From Kryptolebias marmoratus (taxonomy: Eukaryota; Chordata; Actinopteri; Cyprinodontiformes; Rivulidae), in contig NC_051451.1 in NCBI RefSeq assembly GCF_001649575.2, positions 22,517,329-22,581,328 on the forward strand: a DNA stretch of 64,000 bases, read 5' to 3'. The position numbers and the translations under genes are program-made. Below the pieces are notes generated by a model that saw only the letters and a list, made by a program, of their open reading frames with translations, ran no database searches and was not told where the DNA came from. Positions 38,590 through 49,273 of the stretch are shown in pieces. Numbering within the stretch: position 1 is the first letter of the stretch; the number at the start of each line of letters is the position of its first letter.

Positions 38590-38920
38590 CTTAATTATCT
38601 CATGGACCACTGTGCCAAAATTGTCTAAAAGTTTTAGAAGGTGATCATTAGCTATACATCTACAACCCATTAACTTTTGGAGTAAATCCATTTCAAGATG
38701 GCCACCACAGCTAATCATCATTAGCCAACACAAAAATGGCTCTAATTCAGTCAGTTTAACAAATATTGAGCTAAAATGTGAAGCAGTAGTAGTAGTAGAT
38801 GCACCACATTATTTTCAAGGTTTGACCAAAATGGCTCCAACTCCTTTCTTAACATATAATGATCTAAGTCTAAAAGGTGGCGGGCGATATGCATTCAAAG
38901 AGCTCTAGGCCTTTAATTTG
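38590..38920 (+). repeat. repeat family A copy 10 (with full 3' end)
   Basis: Contains ttcaagatggccaccacagc, aaaatggctctaattcagtc and tattgagctaaaatgtg. It ends gggcgatatgcattcaaaga and gctctaggcctttaatt, with a short (agt)n expansion at 38787. Confidence 0.8.
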
Positions 38921-39169
38921 GTTACGAAGTGCACAGCGTTTAGAAGGGATCATTATTACTGTGGAAAAAATGTTTCTCAGAAAAAGAATAAATAAATGAC
39001 AAAAAATAGTTTAACAAGTCATGAGAATAATTTCAGAGAACCAAAATCACAATTAGAATCCATAGAAGGTAAATTTAAAAATGATTTTACAAACTCAGTG
39101 CTGAGATAAAAAAAAAAAAGAAACAATGAAAAAAACAAGAATAAAGTCATAAATAAAATGCCAAAATGC

Positions 39170-39257
39170 AATTCCCCAAAGTTGTTGAAAGTATCAAGTT
39201 ATTTATTTTTTATAAATATAATAAATAACTTGATGCTTTCAGCAACTTTGGGGAATT
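39170..39257 (+). other. strong inverted repeat / hairpin in khdrbs2 intron
   Basis: The left arm 39170-39207 and right arm 39220-39257 are 38 bases each and match after reversal except at two sites. In a plus-strand RNA both sites are U-G wobble pairs, so the stem would be fully paired around a 12-base loop. In the khdrbs2 (minus) transcript the same sites are A-C mismatches. It lies 737 bases from the 38306-38433 exon. Confidence 0.8.
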
Positions 39258-39854
39258 TTGTTATCTTGTGTTTCTGAACTGGTTCTGTTAACCTGCTATC
39301 AAATATGATGTGGATCATTGCGGAGCAGATAAGAAAGTGGACAAAGAGTATCCATTATCTCGTCACGGCTGGCAGATAAACAGGCTTATTTCCCAGGAAC
39401 ACTTAAACACGACCCAAAAGATTTGTGGAGGCAGAAACAGATTTCTCTTGCTGTCAGGGATTTTGACAAATACATTAGTAGATTTTGTTTGCTTTTCTTT
39501 CGCTTTCTCTCTCTCTCTGTCTGCCTAATGCCGGGCTGTGGGGGTGGGGTGATGTGAAATCATGAAAACTTTTAATGTGCTGCTAATCTAATACAGGTCA
39601 CAGCTAGAAAATGTATTCACTCTCACAATTAGTTTTCACTTTAAGTTCTTATTATATCAGAAGCATTTCTCCTCTCTGTACGGCAGATCTATAAATTACA
39701 TTGAGCTTCACTAAATTCTACAAATTAAATTAGACATTTTTTCTAATGTGAAAATAACATTTAAATCAGATTAGATCAGATTGAACAAAAATGAAGCAAA
39801 AAGTGTGTGCTGGATTGTTTTTTTAAATGAAAAAATATTGGATCAGGAAGAAAA

Positions 39855-40155
39855 ATCATTGGAAAGTAATCACTGGATGTAAATCAACAACTGATTAAGT
39901 TTTAGAATTAACCCAATTCAAGATGACCGCCACAGCTAACTGTCTTTAGATAACACAAAGTATCTATAAGTCATTCAGTTTTACAGATATTGAGCTAAAG
40001 GTTGGCATGGTAGTAGCTGAGAGTCATCCTCAAACATACTCTGAGTGTCATAACTCCATTTCTTCTCATCATAAGATGATTGTAGTTTAAACCTCTGTCA
40101 TAAAAGGTGGAGGGTGTTATGAATTCATTCAGGGAAAGCTAGGCTTTTAATTTTT
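39855..40155 (+). repeat. repeat family A copy 11
   Basis: Contains aattcaagatgaccgccaca, ttttacagatattgagctaa, gtagtagctgagagtcatcc and the end gctaggcttttaatt. Confidence 0.8.
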
Positions 40156-40159
40156 TGTA

Positions 40160-40700
40160 CGTTTTGTGTTTGCTGCACAGGAACCATACGATGAACAGCT
40201 TCCAGGCTTTCACGAAAAGAGGGGTAAAAAAATCAAGAAGTAGAGCTCCAAAACATTAGTCAAGCTGCACATGTGCTGCTCTTATTAATGCACCGCTCAG
40301 GCTGTGCGGGGCGACGTGTTGCTCTGAAGGGGACTGGCAGAGCTCTTAATTGGGAAGCTGGCAGCTCATTCAAAGGACAACAAACCAGCCAGAGCTTGTC
40401 AAAGTTGACTGTTGACAGAGGTGTTAGTATGAGTATACAGAGATAAACCCCATGCTGAGGCTTCTCAGGACAGACTGTTTGCTCGCTGTGATTAATTCTC
40501 ACCATGCATGACCTTGTTCGTTCTCAACGCCCTTCACCAAGCTAGTTTGAGATTTTAGCAGGTCACCACATGAAATGTGCAGATACCAGTCACTCCTGGG
40601 TTTGGGCCTGTCAGGGCTGATATCATTTTTTGTTATGGTGCATTTTGTTGTCTTTTGTTTTCTCAGTAATTTGGGGCTGTTGTCTACAGAACTCTTTATT
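40160..40700. other. khdrbs2 intron, nothing recognised
   Basis: Between a family A copy and a Tc1-like element. Short frames only. Confidence 0.5.
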
Positions 40701-40702
40701 AG

Positions 40703-42088
40703 ACAGTGGGTCTGTAAAAGTATTCAACCCCCAGATAATCTTGTTGTTTTGTTGTCTTACAACCTGGAATAAAACTGTATTTTAAATGAATGAAAGTAAC
40801 AATTCAACAAAATATACCACACGTTAATGAAGTACAATGAGAGAAAAAAAAATCTTGTTTTTAATCATTTTAAATAATAAAAAACTTAAAAGTAGTTCAA
40901 CCCCCTAAAGGCAGTGCTGTCGCCATCTTTTTACAGCATTAAGTCAAGAGATTGTCAGCTGGACTGAGTTCTGGGTTTTGATGGGGCCATTCCTGGACAT
41001 TTAACCATTTGTCCTTAAACAAGTGAAGTGTTGCTTCAGGAGTGCTTAGAGTCATCGTCCTTCTGCAAGGTGAACTTCTGTCTCAGTCTCAAATCTCAAA
41101 CACTTCTGTATATTTTGAGTCATCCATCTTTTCTTCAACTCTAACCAGTTTCCCAGTCCCTGCTGATGGAAAACATTGCCACAGCATGATGCTGCCATCA
41201 GCATGCTTCACTGTAGGGATGGTGTTATCAGCATGGTGAGAGGCAGATTTGCCTCAGAAATGATGCTCCCCTTGATGGCCTAAGAGTTCAAGTTTGGTCT
41301 CCTCTGACCACAACACCTTCTTAGACACGTTTGGGGAGAAAATTCCAAACAGTTTAGCGTTTTTTCTTTAACTGATGACTTCTTCTTTTGCTTAAAGCCC
41401 AGCTCTTTGCAGCTTCTAGTCCTATAGACAGATCCTCCCATATGCCGGCTCCATCAGGATTATTTCTGGTCACCTGGGTGTTTCTCTGATTAATGACCTC
41501 CTTACTTGGTATGTGAGTTTTTGTGGACAATCATCTCTTGACGGGTTTGCTGTGGTTCCATTTCCTATTAATAGATTTAATGGTGCTCTATGGGATGTAC
41601 TTCCCTACAACTTTGTCTGTGACCTATGTGGAGAGTTTCTTAGTCTTCATGTTGTCTCTTGCTTGGTGGTAGACTCTGAGGTAGATTCTGGGGGCTGTTA
41701 CAATATGCCCACATCGTTTGACAGGTTCAATCAAGTTTATTTGTACAGCACATTTCAGCACAAGGCAGTTCAATGTGCTTTACATCATCAGATTCAGATA
41801 ATTTGGTACTTAGCTTGTCCACTGGTTGATTGTATTTAAACAACCGAGTGGCTTCTGAAGGTAATGGTTGGGACTTTAAAACAAAGGGTGTAAACACATA
41901 TGCACGCACCCCTTTTCAGCTGTATGTTTTTTAGAATTATTTAAAACAAATTATTTTCTCCTTCATCAATCTTGAGTACTGTGTGTGTAGGTCCATTACC
42001 TAAACTAAAAATCCAATTAAGTTCGAGATTGTAAGGCAACAAAATAGAAAGAACACCAAGGAGGGTAAATACTTTTGCAACCCAGTGT
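40703..42088 (-). mobile_element. decayed Tc1/mariner transposon
   Basis: Inverted ends acagtgggtctgtaaaagta and (inverted) gggtaaatacttttgcaacc bound the element. The minus strand carries recognisable but broken Tc1 transposase: VLWSEETKLELLGH, TIPTVKHADGSIMLW, an eroded QKDDDSKH block (the second catalytic Asp region) and EWPHQNPELSP. Stops and shifts interrupt every frame, and the C-terminal part of the transposase is missing. A ~90-base foreign insertion sits at about 41722-41810. It is inactive and lies within a khdrbs2 intron on the same strand. Confidence 0.88.
41722..41810 (-). repeat. LINE/SINE 3'-tail fragment nested in the Tc1 element
   Basis: It reads caagtttatttgtacagcac and aaggcagttcaatgtgcttt, the reverse complement of the tail motif common to fish LINEs and their SINEs (AAAGCAC...GTGCTGTACAAATAAA). 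It interrupts the Tc1 terminal region. Confidence 0.5.
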
Positions 42089-42239
42089 ACCGCTTCATTT
42101 TTACATGTATTTATGTGACTAAAATACATTTAAAAGGGGTCATCAATCTCAAGACTACGTTTCAAGAAATATTCTCAAGTCACCTTTTCTTTGAGACTTG
42201 CTATGTGATTTTACCAAATAAATATGTTTCTCCAAAAGT

Positions 42240-42515
42240 GTTTTACACTACAAACAATCCTTCACCCATTCAGCCAGACATTTGCACTCTGATGGTGGCA
42301 AGCTACATTGTAGCCACAGCTGCCCTGGGGCAGGCTGACAGAAGTGAGGCTGCCATTACACTGGCACCACCGAGCCCTCTGACCACCACCAGCAGGTAAG
42401 TCGGGTCAGGTGTCTTGCCCAAGGACACAACGGCTGAGACAGACGGAGCGGGGGCTTGAACCAGCAACCTTGGTTACAGGATGAACCCCTACCTCCTGAG
42501 CCACTGCCACCCCAG
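42240..42515 (-). repeat. tRNA-derived SINE
   Basis: Read on the minus strand, it starts ggtggcagtggctcaggagg (A-box-like TGGCTCAGGAGG) and continues to ggttgctggttcaagccccc (B-box GGTTCAAGCC), the internal RNA polymerase III promoter layout of tRNA SINEs. A conserved-looking body follows (ccttgggcaagacacctgac). The 3' tail is eroded. It is not a functional tRNA: no cloverleaf can be drawn. Confidence 0.7.
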
Positions 42516-42519
42516 CAAA

Positions 42520-43750
42520 TAACATCAATCTCCATTTCAATCCTTTGCTGAAAAGCTGTTATGATATTAAATTGATGTAGTCCCAGGCATAGTGCACTAA
42601 TGCACAGAGTGGTTACGTTTGCTCTGCTGCCATTTGTCTTCTACAAAGGCTGAGCTGATGATTACAGCTGTCTGTCTTTCATGCTAGGCTAAAATTTATG
42701 TAACTAGTAGGAGAGGTAACATATGGGTAACAGAATATCCTAATAAATTTAGGCCTGATTTGTTTCCTTAAAATGGCAAAAACAGAGCCTTTGGCTGGTG
42801 CCTATCTTCAGCAGTCATTGTGTGAGAAGCAGGGTACACCATGAACAGGTATTATCTATTATTACAGAGGAGAATTCAGAAAACAACACGACAGACTGAG
42901 TGGATTTATAGGTACATAATATGTAAACACCTTTTAATTCCTTGGTCGGAGAAAAATGTCTTGGATTAGATGATTCGAGCAATCTTGTGATTTTTTCGAG
43001 AAAAAAAAAAGCTTTCAGACATGTCATGACTTGTGCAGAAAAGGCAGAAGAAATGGTGCGATTCTGTTTCCTCACATGGAGCTTGATGCATAAATTGGTG
43101 CGTTCACAGAAAAATGTGTGCCATTTCCTGCACACAAACCAGTATTTGCAAAGGAAGAATGTGCAATGAGAAAGTGAGCACCTCATGCATTATTTAGAGC
43201 ACACATGCAGATGTTTTTTTAGAACAATTTGAGCCTCATTGGGTGAGGAAGAATTAAAAAAAAAAACGCATCAGAATTTAACAATAAACATATCAATTTT
43301 CACTGGGAATAGTGAAAGATTTTGATTAGTTTTTGTTCATTTCTTTCTGCTTAAACCCTCCTGCTTCCATTTGGCCTAAAATGAAGGCAATAAGCTGATC
43401 CAGCTGAGACCAGGTCTGACCTTCTTCCCCTACTTTTCACTCTTAGTCTGTAGCACACCCATCAGAATCCTGTTTGCATTCATCCTATCCTTTCTGAAGC
43501 ACTTGCATTAAGATTTTGCTTCACAGCAGCTTTCCAGCCTCCTGTTAAGATGAATCTTTTCAGTGCTGTACTCCTCAGCGAGCAGTGCATTCATTTTCTG
43601 TTCAAGACTTAATGAATTAGAAGAAGCACTAATTATGCGTCTACAATCCTAATTGGAATATTTTAGACTTAAACACAAGAAATGCCCATAAACCACATAA
43701 AATATTTTTTTGTATCTAATTAAATGGAATATACAACCCTAGATGACTTA
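42520..43750. other. khdrbs2 intron, nothing recognised
   Basis: Overlapping short frames on opposite strands at 42815-43186 have no recognisable product. Confidence 0.5.
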
Positions 43751-43752
43751 AT

Positions 43753-45448
43753 TTTCTGCCTTTAAATTCAGACAAGACAGATGTAGTGGATTTTGGACCT
43801 GAGAATCTTATGAACAAACTTTGCAGCCTTTCACTTCCACTGAATAGCAATCACTTGGCCTCCAGTACTACTAAAAAAAAAAAAAACCTTTGTGTGATTT
43901 TTGGCTGGGAAATGTCTTTTTACTTCCATAATAAAAATGTTAACAGGACCGCTTTTTTCCACCTGTGCAATATTTCTAAAATTATGAATATCTTGTCCCA
44001 AAATGATGCAGAAAAACTGCACTGTGCATTTATCTCTTTCAGGCTGGACTATTGTAATTCTTTATTATCAGGATGTCTAAAAAAACTCTCTCTACAAAGT
44101 CTTCATTTGATCCAAAATGCTGCTGCTAGAATTCTGATGTGTTAAAAGGAGAGATCTTATTTTTTCAATTGTAGCTTCTTTCCATTGGCTCCCTGTAAAA
44201 TTTAGAACAGAATTTAAAATCTTGCTTCTTGTCAGAAGGCGGGGAGATGGCAACGAACCCAGAACGCAGACTCATGATGTAAAATAATGAAAACTAATTT
44301 ATTAACTTAAATAAACAGACAAAAACAAAAGGGCTGACGAGGCAGCAAAACTAACAATAACAAAATCCAAAAACTAGATGCAAGGCAAGACATGGCATGG
44401 CAAAGAGCAGACAAAGCAGAATGATCCAGTCATGTGTGAGAGAAAATGACCAGGTTATATGCACAGGGGATAATTATGGGAAGTGGGCACAGGTGAGTGA
44501 TTACAATGACTTACAGGTGGAGATGGGCGTGGCAGATAATCGGGCAAAAGAGTGACTGGGGAGGAGTGAATAGTGACAGCAAACATGAACAGGAAAAACT
44601 AAACTGAAACAAGACAATAATCAAAACAACAAACTGAAAATACCAAAACTATGACACTTCTAACATAAAAAGCTCTCAACAACCAAGCTCCATCTTATAT
44701 TAAAGATCTTATTGTTTCATGGTTTTATAACAGAGCTCTTCACTCTCAGACTGCAGGTTTATTTGTGGTTCCTGGAACGGGAGGCAGAGCTTTCAGTTCT
44801 CAGGCTCTTTTCTTGTGGAAATAACTTCCAGTCTCTGTCCATGAGGCTGACACCTTGTCTTCTCTTAAGACCAGCCTTAAATGTTCCTGTTTGATATATC
44901 CTATAGTTAGGGTTGGCTTGGGTTTCCTGAGCTCTCTCTTAGTTATGCTGCTATAGTCTTAGACTGCTGGAGGACAAACTGACTGCTGCTGTCTGTATTC
45001 TCTCCACTCCCCATGTTTGTAATTGTTGCTGCCGTTAACATGTGTTTGTCTTTGTTTTTCTTCCCATATAATCCACATCTGGACCAGTCCTTCTGTGTGT
45101 GCCTGCGTCTCTTTTCTGTCCTCTCAAACCCCAGCTGGTCAAGACAAATGGCCACCCACCCTGAGATTGGTTCTGCTGGAGGTTTCTTCCTGTTAAAACA
45201 GATTTGTTTGTTTTTTTCCATTGTGAAGTGAAGATTCAACTCAATCTGCTAACTTCCTTAGATGGACAACTTTTTACTAACTGGTATAATGTGCTGTATG
45301 TAATTGTACTGGATTAGAATTGGATTTAATTGACTGTAATTAGATTTGAATCTGGATCTGTTTTGAACTAAATTTGGACTTATTATTTTTGTGTACAGTG
45401 CCCTGGGATGACTGTACTTGGTGCTTTAAAAATCAACTGAATGGAACT
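43753..45448 (+). mobile_element. 5'-truncated L2/CR1-group LINE, interrupted
   Basis: The plus strand encodes the C-terminal end of a non-LTR reverse transcriptase: LPLNSDKTDVVDFGPENL, then the diagnostic FRLDYCNSLLSGCLKKLS and HLIQNAAARIL, with PLAPCKI-type and KALNN remnants after a frame break. The reading continues beyond an LTR insertion (44230-44656) with the 3' UTR word ggtttcttcctgttaaaaca and the tail gtgccctgggatgactgta. The upstream RT, endonuclease and ORF1 are absent, as expected for a truncated insertion. Stops and an A-run shift make it inactive. The clade name is from recollection of fish L2/Maui-type elements. Confidence 0.85.
44230..44656 (-). mobile_element. solo LTR nested in the LINE
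   Basis: The 427-base insertion starts TGTCAGAAGG and ends ACTATGACA, so it has TG...CA termini with a 5-base inverted end. It is flanked by a perfect 5-base duplication, cttct, at 44225-44229 and 44657-44661. Removing it restores the LINE text aatcttgcttctaacataaa. Read on the minus strand it has a possible TATA word (gcatataacc) and an AATAAA near its 3' end, as in an LTR. The Gypsy or ERV origin cannot be told; there is no internal region. Confidence 0.8.
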
Positions 45449-45449
45449 G

Positions 45450-46475
45450 CAATGGATTTCTCTTTATGTGTAGTCGAAGTGAGCTCTGTGGGAGTTCAGT
45501 GAGAAGAGGGTTTATCTAAATTAAAGGAGTAAACTGATTATTTTCAGACACAATATGGACAAAGCACCTAAATTGATATTAGAAAAAAATTGAAGCACAT
45601 TTGAGATTTTTTTGTTTGTTTATAAACCGATAAAACAGCAAAAGGGGAGAAGGAAGTGAGTGAGTTATTTATTCTGCTCTAACACAAACTTCGATTCTTA
45701 GCTGCAACCAGCAGCTTCTTTTGTAGCATTGTGGGAGTTTGCTTCACCTTCCTGTGATTCTGTCTACTGCATCGTGTTGAGTTTAGTTTGGTTTCTGAAG
45801 CATAATGTCACACCAGCAGGGGTATAGAGAATGCTGGAGCAGTGGGGGGTTTTTCCTCAGGGGATAACCAGATCAAATCTTTCATGTCTGTGGCAAGATT
45901 GTGAATTGAGTCCATGTTTTCTCCAGTCTAAACTTTCCATTTAGTTTCATATTTATTCAACAATATTGTACTTTAAAGGGCAGCCGAATTGCTCAGTATT
46001 AGAAACAAAAAGGTATATTGATTCAGCTAAATTATAAATATTGTATTTCTTGTTTTTAAGCCTGGTACTTATTAACAATAAACTGTTTAGTTGGGTGTTC
46101 GAGTGTGTTTTGTCGGTGGCAGCTTCAAGCATAAATCAGGAGAGACAAGCACTTTTTTTTTCATTTTGTGTCTTTATATAGAGTACGTACGCACAACAGT
46201 TGCTAAGTAATTTCCTGTCAGCTTGGCTTTTACACAACTCTTAATGCATAGAACGCCAATAAAACAACAACAACAAAAAACCAGCAGGACATCATTTCCA
46301 GTCTTCATCAGAGTTGAGAAACATCTGTCGCTATAGATACTGACAGATGCCTGTTGTGTTACACTATGTGCAGTTAATTTGCAAATCCATACTGTCCTTG
46401 CTGCTGTGAGCAAGTGCTATAAAATGGCAGGTATGATCTTTATTGCCTGCAAAGGCGGACTATAATGTTTTGTCC
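45450..46475. other. khdrbs2 intron, nothing recognised
   Basis: AT-rich sequence with a short caa repeat near 46265. Confidence 0.5.
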
Positions 46476-46479
46476 GTGT

Positions 46480-46860
46480 CTGTGATCAAAAAATCTCATG
46501 AAAATTTAATGAAGCTCGCTGAAAGTAAACATGCATCTACATCTGATAATTTTTTGTTGTTAGCTCAATTCAAAATGGTTGCCACAGCCAACTGACCTTA
46601 AAAAACACAAAAATGGCCATAAGTCAATTAATTCTGCAGATATTTAGCTAGAATTTCCTGTGGTAGTAGCTGATAGTCATCCAGAGCACAAACTCTGAGA
46701 GGGACGTTTTGCATGACATTGCATTCATTATTTAAAGGTTTGACCAAAATGGTTATTTTTCCATAATTTGTCCACACAAGATGATCTTAGTCTAAACTAT
46801 GAAAGGCAGTGGGTCAGATGCATTTCTTTAAGGAATGATAGGCCTTTAATTCCTTTCAGT
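46480..46860 (+). repeat. repeat family A copy 12
   Basis: Contains attcaaaatggttgccacag, aaaaatggccataagtcaat and gtggtagtagctgatagtca. It ends gatgcatttctttaaggaat then gataggcctttaatt (terminal palindrome with one change). Confidence 0.8.
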
Positions 46861-46864
46861 GTTT

Positions 46865-48110
46865 AATCAATATATAGAAAGCGCAAGTTAAATTTGGGAA
46901 CTATGACGACTAAATTAAAATAATTGAACTAAATGTTCTGGGCTTTTGTTTTATTAACAGTGAAATGGCCATCCATCTATACACAAAGAAATGTTTAATT
47001 AAGTAGCTCCACAAAGTTGAAAAGTTACTAATACTCGCTGCTTTTGGGTTGGATTAGCATTTATAACAATAAACTAAGACAGAAAAGAGTTTTGTCATTC
47101 ATAACCGCAGCAACTTCTCCTGCACAGCAATGATTTTCTGTCACTTTATAAAATATTGGTGATTTGGTTCCATCCCAGTAATTCTGCATCATTAGTTCTG
47201 CTGGCAGATCACAAAGGATTCAAACTGTTTATGCTTATTGAATGGATGCATGTATTTAAAAGAAATGTATTACAGCCAGCTCTCTCCGTGTATTCTAATT
47301 AGGAGATGTGGCAGCAATTTCTACGAGAATAACTTGGAATACAACAGCTCATTTTTTCCCCCAAAACGATTGCAATAAAGCAAATACAGACATTCTGTCA
47401 GCACCGTTCTAGCATTCTTGAACAAACAAAAAATAATGTTGCAATTCATTACAAATAAATCATTTCAATAGTTCATTTATTGATTTATGTTTAGAAAAAA
47501 AATTGCCTTAAGAAAAAAATAGCCCCCCTTTTTTATTTGAACAGGTGGCAAGCTCATGAGGCAGAATTTGGACGAGAACAAATGGGGATACATAAATAAA
47601 ATTACAATTCTGAGCATGTTTTACTCAGTTTTGGAAAAGAATAATTTTGCAAAACAATTTTTAAAAACATGTTAACACTTTGAGTAAATGCTGAGTCCAC
47701 TCAACACAGTTTTGTACAAACCAACTGTTTTTTTGTAAAGCAAAACTTTAAATACAATGTTTTAGCACATGACTAACAGATTCAAATCAAATGTGAGGAG
47801 GTAGTGCTGCGTTCAGACAAAAACGAACTGAATTTAAAGGTGTCATTGTCACCATCCTTTATTTTTTCAATGTTTAAACACTGAATTTAAACCTGTTAAT
47901 AGCCAGGAAACAGTTAAATGAATAGCTTTCAGGTGTGACTTCTTATTAAATATCATATATAAAAGGCATTTTTCACATTAAGAGAAGATTACCACCATAA
48001 TACAACAACAAAAAAAAAGATATGATGATTTGTAAATCATCTATCAAGAGTGGGCTACAAAACAACATTTAATAATTACTTAATTACTTATCATTTAATA
48101 ATCCCCAAAT
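46865..48110. other. khdrbs2 intron, nothing recognised
   Basis: Very AT-rich sequence without frames of note. Confidence 0.5.
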
Positions 48111-48114
48111 TTTT

Positions 48115-48405
48115 AAACAACAATTTAAAAGATTTGTTAGTGCTTGACGTACATGTTGGGGATGACTCTCAGCTACTACCAAACTAAAGTTTACCTCAAT
48201 ATCTGTAAAATTGATTTATTTGCTTTTTTTGTGTCGATTAGCTGTAGGGGGCATCTTAAATCGAGTTGATACTAAAGTTTAATCAGTTGCAGACATGATT
48301 ACTTTGTGTTTTTTATTAAAGTCCATCCAGTGGTTCAAGATATATTTACCAACAGACAAAAAAACACACAGACACAAGCAATTACATGGTCGCCTACCTT
48401 TCATT
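48115..48405 (-). repeat. repeat family A copy 13
   Basis: Contains ggggatgactctcagctact, aatatctgtaaaattgattt, gattagctgtagggggcatc and ccaacagacaaaaaaacaca. It lies about 720 bases from the 49127 exon. Confidence 0.8.
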
Positions 48406-49126
48406 AGTTATATTTTTTAAATTATGAAAGAATAGAAACTCTAAGCTGATCTGCATATAAAAAAGTATAACTTATTTTGGTGTATTTTCAATTAAATAGG
48501 GGATTTAAATAATTTGCAAATCATTACATTTTGTTTTAATTGACATTACACATATCATCCAAACGTCTTCAGAAAGAGCTTCTAATCCTGTACTAATTTG
48601 TTTTTTGGCACTCGGTGTTAAAGTAAATTGTGTTTGGTTTTGCTCAGCGCAGTTGCAGCATCACTCTCCTTCTGCAGTGTGCATACAGAATGTTGGCCCG
48701 TATAGGAAAATGCGTGAACTACATAAAGTAGACCCATCCAGTACAACTCCTCTATTAGGCTTGTCACATTTGCAAAGCTTGATTAATATTTACAGCTTAG
48801 ACTCAGCAAGAGTACACAACATGCACACTAATTATTGCAAAGTTCTTTAGGCTGTAAGTTGCTGGAGTCTTGCAAGTTGTTTCATACTGCATTTTAATTG
48901 CAGAATAAATTAATTCCCCTTTGTAACAAAGGCCGCACAGTGTAGAGCAGCGCAGATAAACTTCACATTCATATCTTCTTCTTGTGTCAACAAAACCCCG
49001 GATTTTTCAAACCGAGCAGAAACTAATAAGCCTGGTGCAGAAATGATCAAGTCAGCAGTAATGACTCCTGTTCTTTATGGTATTGGAATAAAAATGAGAG
49101 AAAATCAGGTAAAGTTATAAACTCAC

Positions 49127-49273
49127 TGGAACAAGGAATTTTTTAATTTCCTCCAAGGCGTGACTCATTCGGGAATAGGCCTCTCCTGGTGGAGCGAAGA
49201 CTTCAATTAAAACGTGGAGATCATTACTCAGATGGGCATATTTGGCCTCCCCACTCTTTCGTAACTCTTCTTC
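49127..49273 (-). CDS. khdrbs2: khdrbs2 exon: second half of KH domain
   Basis: This 147-base exon encodes 49 residues, starting [20 protein letters not shown] and ending EEIKKFLVP, in phase 0 at both ends. It completes the KH fold: the [11 protein letters not shown] strand and the final [16 protein letters not shown] helix. [12 protein letters not shown] is the SLM-1 version; KHDRBS3 has PPAEAYARMGHA, so this exon is the main discriminator between paralogues. The acceptor is ttacag/GAA and the donor is CCA/gtgagt. It joins in frame to the DKEK end of the previous exon, giving DKEKEEELRK. Confidence 0.96.

Noticed and set aside
36690..40155. Family A copies read as a CRISPR-like or satellite array
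   Set aside because: Copies are long, divergent, in both orientations and separated by unrelated sequence; there are no short direct repeats with even spacers.
42400..42515. Possible tRNA gene (A- and B-box words on the minus strand)
   Set aside because: No cloverleaf can be drawn and the downstream body matches a fish SINE layout, so it was called a SINE.
43786..44145. 119-codon plus-strand frame as a host gene
   Set aside because: It contains the LINE reverse-transcriptase C-terminal signature and is followed by frame breaks and a LINE 3' tail.
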